From: Rhynochetos jubatus
Lineage: Eukaryota > Chordata > Aves > Eurypygiformes > Rhynochetidae
DNA: 64,000 nt
Direction: 5' to 3'
Assembly: GCA_027574665.1 (NCBI GenBank)
Contig: CM050658.1
Coordinates: 19,542,317-19,606,316 of the forward strand
The number at the start of each line of letters is the position of its first letter. Position 1 is the stretch's first letter. Shown here piece by piece: positions 57,349 to 64,000 of the stretch. The notes under the pieces are model-generated. The model did no database searches. It was not told the DNA's origin and worked only from the letters and a program-made list of their open reading frames with translations. The position numbers were made by a program, and so were the translations under genes.

Positions 57349-57366
57349 TGGCGCCCAACGTGGGGC
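57349..57366 (+). other. Primer binding site, tRNA-Lys1,2 type
   Basis: TGGCGCCCAACGTGGGGC starts eight bases after the 5' LTR. This 18-base sequence is the complement expected for the 3' end of tRNA-Lys1,2, the primer type used by foamy viruses and some other retroviruses. Mammalian ERV-L elements are named for a leucine primer site, so the lysine type here is a notable difference. Confidence 0.92.
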
Positions 57367-57441
57367 TCGAAGGGTTGAGATAAGAACAGATCTGATTACT
57401 GTGTGTTAAAGCAGATTGTGTGATAAGTATTGGTTATAGAG

Positions 57442-59613
57442 ATGTTGTGGTGGCTGGTCAGCACATTAAGTTCTTGGATCTTTAAGTGGATGATAGAAAG
57501 GTGGGATTTACTGCCTTGGGTGCTCCTTATGATACTGATGATGTATGCTCTGACCAGACTGAAGAGTCTGATTTGGCTGGTCTGTATACTACTGGTTTGG
57601 GGAATAATCATGTATCTGTATGCAGTACTGGCAGCGTTTGCATGTTTCTCATGTAATGTCATAGGGACTTTCACTAATTATACCTTTTCCCTTTTCACTT
57701 CTGGGACACAGCCTGTAGAGGAGAAATCATTTAGTGGGTTGCATGTGAAGGAATTATTCAGTTGGGTGGATGTGTGGAAATTATTCCAATTTTCTACCTC
57801 TTCTCTATGGTCAATGGCGCAAGTGTATGAGTATTTGGGAAATTTTTCATGGTCCCGGGGTGACCTATTGCTAGGGATCAGCTTGTTTCTGAATGTTATT
57901 GTGCTCCTGTGTAAAGTTAAAGAAATGTTTTGGAATACTGCCCCATCTGCTACTGGTGTTTGGGGAAGAGGCAGGCCCTGTGTGCCGGCTTCATCCCCCA
58001 TGGCTACATCACCGCTCACAAGTAGCCCACCCTCTGCACCGACTCCACCCCCACGGCGACGTAAACGCCCCTTGACAGACACTACAGCCACTGCACCGCC
58101 TGCGCCACCTCCACCCCTGCAGCAACATCAACTCTTCTCGATGGGCACTGCAGCCACTGCACCGCCTGCGCCACCTATACCTCCACGGCGATGGCAACTC
58201 CCCTCGACAGATGCGGCAGCCACTGCACCCTCTGCGCCAGCTCCACCTCCCACTGTGGTTCCACCTCCCACAACAGTTCCACTTTCTGCTGCAGTTCCAG
58301 CTCCCAGTGTGACTCCACCTTCCACAACGGTTCCACCTCCTGCAACAGCTTCACCCTCCACTGCAGTTCCACCTGCCACTGCGGTTCCACCTCCTGCTGC
58401 AGCTCTGCCTCCCAGTGTGGTTCTGCCTCCCACAGCGGCTCCACCTCCCACAGCACCTCTGCCTCCTGCTGCAGCTCCACCTCCCACAACAGCCCTACAC
58501 ACTGCAGGGTGCAATGCAGCCGTGCAGACCCCTGTGTGGTACTGCCAGCATCAACCAGCACCAGTGTTAGTTGACCCAGTACAGAAAAAGAAATGGAAGC
58601 GTAAATCAGGGCGTCTGGTACAGGTTGATGGGGAGACAGCAGGGCCATCCCAAGGGGCAGTGACAGGGACAGAGGATAAGAGTGATGCAGATATAACCAT
58701 GCGATCTTTAGCCTTGAAGGAGCTCCGGGATATCCGGAGAGACTTTGGCCGTCAGCAAGGTGAACATGTTATTACCTGGCTGCTCCGCTGCTGGGATAAC
58801 GGGGCCAGTAGCATTGACTTAGAGGGCAGAGAAGCCAAGCAGCTGGGGTCACTTGCTAGAGAGAGTGGCATTGACAGAGGAGTTGGGAGGGAGACACAGA
58901 ATGTAAGCCTCTGGAGGAGGCTTCTGGATGGTGTGAGGGAAAGGTATCCCTTTAAGGAAGACATGCCATATCACGTACACAGATGGACCACCATGGAGAA
59001 AGCTATCCAGTATGTGAGGGAACTAGCTGTGCTAGAGTTAGTTTATCGTCATGATGGGAGGATAGATCCAGATAGAATCAGGTGCACACGACCCATGTGG
59101 CGGAAGTTAATGCAGAATGGGCCACCCTCGATAACCGCCGCATTTGCAGTATTCACTTGGGAAAGGGATGAAGACCCAATAGTGGAGGAGATAGTTCAAA
59201 AGTTCCGGGGATATGAGGACATTGTTTCTTCCCCCATGCGGGCCTGTGTCTCAGCTATAGAGAAACTGTCCAAAGAGTTTAAACAATTCAGAAAGGAGAT
59301 GTTCCAGTCCCCACCTGCACAAGCCAGTGTCTCAGCCATTAGGAGGAAGCGTTCCTTTCCTCAAAGACAGGAATATAAAAGGTATCCATCACGCCGTACC
59401 CTGTGGTTTTACCTACGTGACCACGGAGAGGACATGAGGAAGTGGGATGGAAAACCTACCTCGCACTTAGAGAAACGAGTATGTGAACTGAAAGGGAAAA
59501 AGCACACCAGTAAGGACTCCTCCAAGAAAACCGTTGCTCCCGTAGCCAAACAGCAGCGGAGCAATAATCCATCCCTCCAAGACATGAGTGACTGTGAATC
59601 AGGTAACTTTTAG
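57442..59613 (+). CDS. gag: Retroviral Gag-like polyprotein
   Basis: 723 codons from the first ATG in this frame to TAG at 59611-59613. Hydrophobic stretches occur at residues about 24-37, 42-69 and 141-158. Two N-glycosylation-type motifs (NYT and NFS) fall in the N-terminal part. Residues about 184-351 are a Pro/Ala/Thr-rich repeat array, followed by a basic cluster KKKWKRK near 382. Residues about 421-621 are a charged, helical capsid-like domain with LLRCWDNGASS. The C-terminus is lysine- and arginine-rich. There is no glycine at position 2 for myristoylation and no CCHC zinc knuckle. The capsid-like region resembles, from memory, Gag ORFs of avian ERV-L-type elements. The hydrophobic N-terminus is unusual for a Gag. 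No frameshift or premature stop breaks this ORF. Confidence 0.85.
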   Translation: MLWWLVSTLSSWIFKWMIERWDLLPWVLLMILMMYALTRLKSLIWLVCILLVWGIIMYLYAVLAAFACFSCNVIGTFTNYTFSLFTSGTQPVEEKSFSGLHVKELFSWVDVWKLFQFSTSSLWSMAQVYEYLGNFSWSRGDLLLGISLFLNVIVLLCKVKEMFWNTAPSATGVWGRGRPCVPASSPMATSPLTSSPPSAPTPPPRRRKRPLTDTTATAPPAPPPPLQQHQLFSMGTAATAPPAPPIPPRRWQLPSTDAAATAPSAPAPPPTVVPPPTTVPLSAAVPAPSVTPPSTTVPPPATASPSTAVPPATAVPPPAAALPPSVVLPPTAAPPPTAPLPPAAAPPPTTALHTAGCNAAVQTPVWYCQHQPAPVLVDPVQKKKWKRKSGRLVQVDGETAGPSQGAVTGTEDKSDADITMRSLALKELRDIRRDFGRQQGEHVITWLLRCWDNGASSIDLEGREAKQLGSLARESGIDRGVGRETQNVSLWRRLLDGVRERYPFKEDMPYHVHRWTTMEKAIQYVRELAVLELVYRHDGRIDPDRIRCTRPMWRKLMQNGPPSITAAFAVFTWERDEDPIVEEIVQKFRGYEDIVSSPMRACVSAIEKLSKEFKQFRKEMFQSPPAQASVSAIRRKRSFPQRQEYKRYPSRRTLWFYLRDHGEDMRKWDGKPTSHLEKRVCELKGKKHTSKDSSKKTVAPVAKQQRSNNPSLQDMSDCESGNF
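58019..58258 (+). repeat. 66-bp tandem repeat within gag
   Basis: About 3.6 units of 66 bp (22 codons). Clear anchors are CAGCCACTGCACC words at 58085, 58151 and 58217, exactly 66 bp apart, with a more diverged copy before them. The unit length is a multiple of three, so copy number can change without breaking the frame. Confidence 0.85.
58249..58500 (+). repeat. 18-bp degenerate repeat coding hexapeptides in gag
   Basis: About 13-14 units of a hexapeptide of the form V/A-P-P-P-x-x, from GTTCCACCTCCCAC-like words. The repeat is degenerate at the DNA level but keeps the proline pattern and the reading frame. It follows directly after the 66-bp array. Confidence 0.8.
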
Positions 59614-59688
59614 AGGGGCCCTGCCTCCAGCCAGGTGGAGGAAAGGGACAACCGTGTTTATTGGACTGTGTGGATTCGATGGCCTGGC
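59611..59688 (+). promoter_or_regulatory. Gag UAG stop with possible readthrough pseudoknot
   Basis: The UAG at 59611-59613 is followed, after 10 bases, by a perfect 6-bp stem (CCTCCA 59624-59629 with TGGAGG 59636-59641) around a 6-base loop GCCAGG. The loop is exactly complementary to CCTGGC at 59683-59688. That layout, a stop codon, short spacer, hairpin and downstream pairing, resembles the readthrough signal of gammaretroviruses. The second loop (about 41 bases) is longer than in murine leukaemia virus. The pairing is seen; the function is inferred. Confidence 0.5.
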
Positions 59689-61629
59689 ACATCAGAGCCA
59701 CAGCAGTATAAGGCTCTAGTGGACACAGGTGCACAGTGTACCCTCATGCCATCAAGCTGTAAGGGGGTACTACCCATCAGCATTTCCGGTGTGACTGGGG
59801 GTTCCCAACAATTGACTGTGTTGGAGGCTGAAATAAGCCTGACTGGGAAGGAGTGGCAAAAGCACCCTATTGTGACTGGTTCAGATGCTCCGTGCATCCT
59901 TGGCATTGACTATCTTAAGAGAGGGTACTTTAAGGACCCAAAAGGGTACCGATGGGCTTTTGGGATAGCTGCCTTAGAGACTGATGAAATTGAGCAGCTG
60001 TCTGTCTTGCCTGGTCTCTCAGAGGACCCTTCTGCTGTGGGACTGCTAAAGGTTGCAGATCAACAGGTGCCAATTGCCACTACAACAGTGCACCGGCGGC
60101 AGTACCGTACTAACAGAGACTCTTTGCTTCCCATCCAGAAGCTGATTCGTCAGCTGGAGAGCCAAGGGGTGATCAGCAAAACCCGCTCACCCTTTAACAG
60201 CCCCATCTGGCCAGTGCGTAAGTCTGATGGGGAATGGAGACTGACAGTGGACTATCGTGGCCTGAATGAAGTCACGCCACCACTGAGTGCTGCTGTGCCG
60301 GACATGCTGGAACTCCAATACGAGCTGGAGTCAAAGGCAGCCAAGTGGTATGCGACGATTGACATTGCTAATGCCTTTTTCTCCATTCCTTTGGCAGCAG
60401 AGTGCAGGCCACAGTTTGCTTTCACTTGGAGGGGCATCCAATACACCTGGAATCGGCTGCCCCAGGGGTGGAAGCACAGCCCTACCATCTGCCATGGACT
60501 GATCCAGACCGCACTGGAACAGGGTGCAGCGCCAGAGCATCTGCAGTACATTGACGACATCATTGTATGGGGCGACACAGCTGACGAAGTTTTTGAGAAA
60601 GGGAAGAAGATCATCCAAATCCTCCTGAAAGCTGGTTTTGCCATAAAACAAAGTAAGGTCAAGGGACCTGCACGAGAGATCCAGTTCTTAGGAATAAAGT
60701 GGCAAGATGGGCGTCGCCAGATCCCAATGGACGTGATCAATAAAATCACAGCTATGTCCCCACCAACAAGCAAAAAGGAAACTCAGGCTTTCCTAGGTGT
60801 TGTGGGTTTCTGGCGGATGCATATTCCAAATTACAGCCAAATTGTCAACCCTCTCTATGCAGTGACCCGGAAGAAAAACGATTTCCAATGGGGCCCTGAG
60901 CAGCGCCAAGCCTTTGAACAGATCAAGCAGGAGATCGTGCATGCAGTAGCCCTTGGACCAGTCCGGACAGGGCCAGAGGTAAAGAATGTGCTCTACACCG
61001 CAGCCGGGGAGAATGGGCCTACCTGGAGTCTCTGGCAAAAAGAACCAGGGGAGACCCGAGGTCGACCCCTTGGATTTTGGAGCCGGGGATACAGAGGATC
61101 CGAGGCCCGCTACACTCCAACCGAAAAAGAGATACTGTCAGCTTATGAGGGAATCCGATCTGCCTCAGAAGTGGTTGGAACTGAAACACAGCTCCTCCTG
61201 GCACCTCGACTGCCAGTGCTGGGTTGGATGTTCAAAGGCAGAGTCTCTTCTACTCATCATGCCACCGATGCTACGTGGAGTAAGTGGGCTGCCCTGATCA
61301 CACAACGAGCTCGCATAGGAAATCCCAGTCGCCCAGGAATCCTAGAAGTGATCATGGACTGGCCGGAAGGCAAAGACTTTGGAATGTCACCAGAGGAGGA
61401 GGTGACACGAGCTGAAGAAGCCCCTTTGTACAACCAATTGCCAGACAATGAGAAGCAATATGCCCTGTTTACTGATGGGTCCTGCCGCATTGTAGGGAAA
61501 CATCGTAGGTGGAAGGCTGCTGTGTGGAGTCCCACACGACAAGTTGCAGAGACTGCAGAAGGCCAAGGTGAATCCAGTCAATTTGCAGAGGTAAAAGCCA
61601 TCCAGCTGGCTTTGGACGTTGCTAAATGA
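59614..61629 (+). CDS. pol: Pol, first part: protease, reverse transcriptase, start of RNase H
   Basis: The frame is the same as gag, separated only by UAG, and is open from 59614 to TGA at 61627-61629. No ATG lies near the beginning, so expression probably depends on suppression of the gag stop. Counting from 59635 as residue 1: aspartic protease motif VDTGAQ at about 29-34, GIDYL near 90; RT with VDYRGLNE near 205-212, TIDIANAFF near 241-249, LPQGW near 275, catalytic YIDD at 305-308 and FLGIKW near 351. RNase H begins with TDGS near 613-616 and its glutamate near 652. The frame stops before the third acidic RNase H residue. Protease would process the polyprotein and RT would copy genomic RNA in the particle. 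The truncation removes the rest of RNase H and all of integrase. Confidence 0.9.
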   Translation, partial: RGPASSQVEERDNRVYWTVWIRWPGTSEPQQYKALVDTGAQCTLMPSSCKGVLPISISGVTGGSQQLTVLEAEISLTGKEWQKHPIVTGSDAPCILGIDYLKRGYFKDPKGYRWAFGIAALETDEIEQLSVLPGLSEDPSAVGLLKVADQQVPIATTTVHRRQYRTNRDSLLPIQKLIRQLESQGVISKTRSPFNSPIWPVRKSDGEWRLTVDYRGLNEVTPPLSAAVPDMLELQYELESKAAKWYATIDIANAFFSIPLAAECRPQFAFTWRGIQYTWNRLPQGWKHSPTICHGLIQTALEQGAAPEHLQYIDDIIVWGDTADEVFEKGKKIIQILLKAGFAIKQSKVKGPAREIQFLGIKWQDGRRQIPMDVINKITAMSPPTSKKETQAFLGVVGFWRMHIPNYSQIVNPLYAVTRKKNDFQWGPEQRQAFEQIKQEIVHAVALGPVRTGPEVKNVLYTAAGENGPTWSLWQKEPGETRGRPLGFWSRGYRGSEARYTPTEKEILSAYEGIRSASEVVGTETQLLLAPRLPVLGWMFKGRVSSTHHATDATWSKWAALITQRARIGNPSRPGILEVIMDWPEGKDFGMSPEEEVTRAEEAPLYNQLPDNEKQYALFTDGSCRIVGKHRRWKAAVWSPTRQVAETAEGQGESSQFAEVKAIQLALDVAK

Positions 61630-62799
61630 GAGAAATGGCCAGTGCTTTATCTCTACACTGACTCCTGGATGGTGGCAAATGCACTGTGGGGGTGGCTACA
61701 GCAATGGAAACAGAGCAACTGGCAGCGCCGAGGCAAACCCATCTGGGCTGCAGCATTATGGCAAGACATTGCTTCCCGTCTAGACAACCTGGTCGTCAAA
61801 GTGCGTCACGTCGATGCCCACGTATCCAGAAGTCGAGCTACTGAAGAACATCGATACAACCAGCAGGTGGATCAAGCTGCGAAGATTGCAGTGGCTCAGG
61901 TGGATCTGGACTGGCAACATAAAGGTGAGCTGTTCATGGCTAGGTGGGCCCATGACACCTCAGGCCACCAAGGGAGAGATGCCACGTACAGGTGGGCTCG
62001 TGACCGAGGGGTGGACTTGACCATGGACGCTATTGCGCAGGTCATTCATGAATGTGAGACATGTGCTGCCATCAAACAGGCCAAGAGGGTGAAGCCTGTT
62101 TGGTATGGGGGGCGATGGCTGAAATATAAATATGGGGAGGCCTGGCAGGTTGACTACATCACACTGCCTAAAACCCGCCAAGGCAAGTGCCATGTGCTCA
62201 CAATGGTGGAAGCAACCACTGGGTGGCTGGAAACATATCCTGTGCCTCATGCCACTGCCCGGAATACTATCCTGGGCCTTGAAAAGCAAGTCCTGTGGCG
62301 ACATGGCACCCCAGAGAGGATTGAATCAGACAATGGGACTCATTTCCGAAATAGTCTCGTAGACACTTGGGCCAAAGAGCACGGCATTGAGTGGGTGTAT
62401 CACATCCCCTACCATGCACCTGCCTCTGGGAAGGTTGAACGGTGCAATGGGCTGTTGAAGACCACCCTGAAGGCAATGGGGGGTGGGACTTTCAAAAATT
62501 GGGATACACATTTGGCAAAGGCCACCTGGTTAGTCAACACCAGAGGATCTGCCAACCGTGCTGGCCCAGCTCAATCAAAACTTCTGCGCACTGTGGAAGG
62601 AGATAAGGTCCCTGTAGTGCATGTTAAGAACATGCTGGGAAAAACAGTCTGGGTTATTCCTGCCTCGGGCAAAGGCAAACCCATCCGTGGGGTTGCTTTC
62701 GCTCAAGGACCTGGAGGTACTTGGTGGGTAATGAGAGAAGATCGACAAGTTCAATGTGTGCCTCAAGGAGATTTGATTCTGGGTGAAACTGGCCCATGA
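61630..62799 (+). pseudogene. pol: Pol, distal part behind a premature TGA: RNase H end and integrase
   Basis: The frame is the same as upstream pol and open for 389 codons to TGA at 62797-62799. It has no start of its own. It begins with the rest of RNase H (acidic residue in YTDSW and another in NQQVDQ). Integrase then shows, with residues counted from 61642, a zinc-binding pattern H104, H109, C138, C141, and the catalytic triad D171 (in WQVDY), D230 (in ESDNGTHF) and E266 (in GKVERCNG), with 35 residues between D and E as in active integrases. A C-terminal domain with GGTWWV follows. All key integrase residues are present, so the only visible defect is the single upstream TGA. Confidence 0.88.
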
Positions 62800-62946
62800 A
62801 CTGAATTATATGATGGACATTAACTGCTGCAAATAACCCTTGTTCTGAGCTCTATGTTGCAGTAATCACTCTGGCAGAGATCACCTGAATCTACAGAGGT
62901 CCAGCCTTGCCAGAAGGGCAGTAGTGACCTGACCTGAGCTGGCATC

Positions 62947-62957
62947 GGCGCCCAACG
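62947..62957 (+). other. PBS-like motif near 3' end
   Basis: GGCGCCCAACG is identical to bases 2-12 of the primer binding site at 57349, but the following bases differ. It lies about 210 bp before the 3' LTR. Confidence 0.6.
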
Positions 62958-63154
62958 ATCCCACGCAACACTTCACCTTTTCTGTCCTGAGTGACCACCT
63001 GATAGAACCCAAAGTCATGGACTAATGGACGTTTTGCCAATATGGTTCATAGACCAAGGGAATGATATCTGTGTGGGATGGGATGGGAAAGTGGAAGCTG
63101 GTTCATGTGAATTTATGGACGATATGAAAATAAGCATGACGTAAATGGTATGAA

Positions 63155-63169
63155 ATAAGGGGTGGAGAA
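63155..63169 (+). other. Polypurine tract (plus-strand primer)
   Basis: The purine-rich run ATAAGGGGTGGAGAA, with only two T, ends exactly at the TG start of the 3' LTR. This is the position of the retroviral polypurine tract. Confidence 0.8.
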
Positions 63170-63964
63170 TGTGCTGGGTTCAGTCAGGAAAGGGCTAACT
63201 CCCTTTACTCTGGTTGCCAGGGAACTCTGTTGCTGGACAGTAAGTGAAAACATTGATAAGGCCTCAGCTGGTGCTGGGGATGGCTTGTACTGAACTCAAG
63301 GTCTTTTGTCCGCTTCGGATACTGTAGCAGACCCAGACTAACCAAGGAAGTATTTCATCCCATAGTACGTCATGTTCCGGTCTCTTTGGGTGGGGAAGGG
63401 GGTCCGGTAGCCATTACTCTTCCCTTCTCTCTCTCTCCCTTACTCCCTTGCTCGTCTCTCCGGGCACTTGCTAACCCTCCTGCGTTAGCTGCTTTGCCAG
63501 CTCCTGTGCTGGCTCATTCGTGTGGGAGCTGGTGGATTGTTTTGAGTTTTCTGGCCGTGTTATCAGTGATAAGGTTTGCTCGGAATCTGCTGCGTAGGCT
63601 CCCGGGCTCCGGCCTTCAGGCCGCGGCTCTCGGGCTGCGATCGCTCTCGGGCTGTGGTTCTCGGGCTCTCGGGGTTTGATTTTCATTCCTCAACATCTGG
63701 GTGTGCATTGGTCAGTGGATGGTGGGAAATTGTATCATATTGTATATATTGTACTATATGTTTCATTTTCTACTATTTTAAGTATTTATTAGTAGTGGTA
63801 CCTGTATGTATTGATTTAGATTTAATTAGTAAATAGTTCTTATCTCAATTTTACGAGCTTCCTTATTTCTTTTTCCTCCGATTCTTCCCCTCCACTGGAG
63901 GAGGGGAGGGGGATTTGTGAGAGCGGCTTCGTGGTATTTTGCTAGCCGGAGTTAAACCACGACA
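63170..63964 (+). repeat. 3' LTR
   Basis: 795 bp, collinear with the 5' LTR with no insertions or deletions and one substitution (G at 63546, C in the 5' copy). It begins TGTG and ends GACA. Confidence 0.96.
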
Positions 63965-63969
63965 GGTGG
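63965..63969. repeat. Target-site duplication, right copy (GGTGG)
   Basis: This matches 56541-56545 exactly. Host sequence continues to the window end. Confidence 0.9.
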
Positions 63970-64000
63970 GGAAATGACTTGAATCCATATCCTCTGTGCT

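Larger units (their letters stand above)
62800..63169 (+). other. Non-coding 3' leader between pol and LTR; no env, no dUTPase
   Basis: 370 bp without a reading frame of note. No envelope gene, signal peptide, fusion motif or dUTPase motif was seen. It contains a PBS-like 11-mer at 62947-62957 and the purine-rich tract before the 3' LTR. Confidence 0.8.
56546..63964 (+). mobile_element. Complete endogenous retrovirus, ERV-L-like (class III), env-less
   Basis: The 7419-bp element carries, in order, a 795-bp LTR, a tRNA-Lys1,2-type primer binding site, gag, pol (protease, reverse transcriptase, RNase H, integrase), about 370 bp of non-coding sequence with a purine-rich tract, and a second LTR. 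Both LTRs begin TG and end CA and are flanked by a GGTGG duplication. The LTRs differ at only one base, so the insertion is recent. RT with YIDD, the 5-bp duplication and absence of env fit ERV-L-like elements, and gag and pol share one frame. The known defect is one in-frame TGA in RNase H. No dUTPase, common in mammalian ERV-L, was seen. Class assignment is by motif reading, not by phylogeny. Confidence 0.93.

Noticed and set aside
58009-58648. Several long reading frames on the minus strand and in other + frames over the proline-rich part of gag
   Set aside because: They arise because the repeat array lacks stop codons in several frames. The gag frame carries the capsid-like domain downstream and is the real one.

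Overview
The window looks like vertebrate, most likely bird, nuclear DNA. It has small spliced exons with GT-AG introns, a CR1-type LINE 3' end (the typical interspersed repeat of birds, also found in other reptiles) and an endogenous retrovirus of class III (ERV-L-like) type. The exact species cannot be read from the sequence.

Bases 245-14018 hold nine coding exons on the + strand. They give the last 312 residues of a MAP kinase-activated protein kinase, identified here as MAPKAPK3 (MK3). The first coding part (N-terminus, glycine-rich loop and ATP-binding lysine) lies upstream of the window. Every junction is GT-AG, reading phase is kept throughout, and no exon is broken. The 3' UTR probably runs to a polyadenylation signal near 15.62 kb. 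A CR1 fragment sits in the intron just before the DFG exon. A CpG island at about 16.65-17.0 kb may be the promoter of the next gene. DOCK3 follows MAPKAPK3 in human, but no DOCK3 exon was recognised here.

From about 17.1 to 56.5 kb I find no gene I can name. This is AT-rich to neutral non-coding DNA with homopolymer tracts, short tandem repeats and a few exon-like or ORF-like segments that may be chance.

Bases 56546-63964 are a complete, very young LTR retroelement on the + strand. It has two 795-bp LTRs that differ at one base, flanked by a perfect 5-bp target-site duplication (GGTGG). A tRNA-Lys1,2-type primer binding site, a gag ORF, a pol region in the same frame as gag behind a UAG stop, and a purine-rich tract follow in order. 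Pol carries protease, reverse transcriptase, RNase H and integrase, and is interrupted by a single in-frame TGA in RNase H. There is no env and no visible dUTPase. Unusual points are a Gag with hydrophobic N-terminal segments and no zinc knuckle, a proline-rich repeat array inside gag, a possible readthrough pseudoknot after the gag stop, and a second PBS-like motif near the 3' end.
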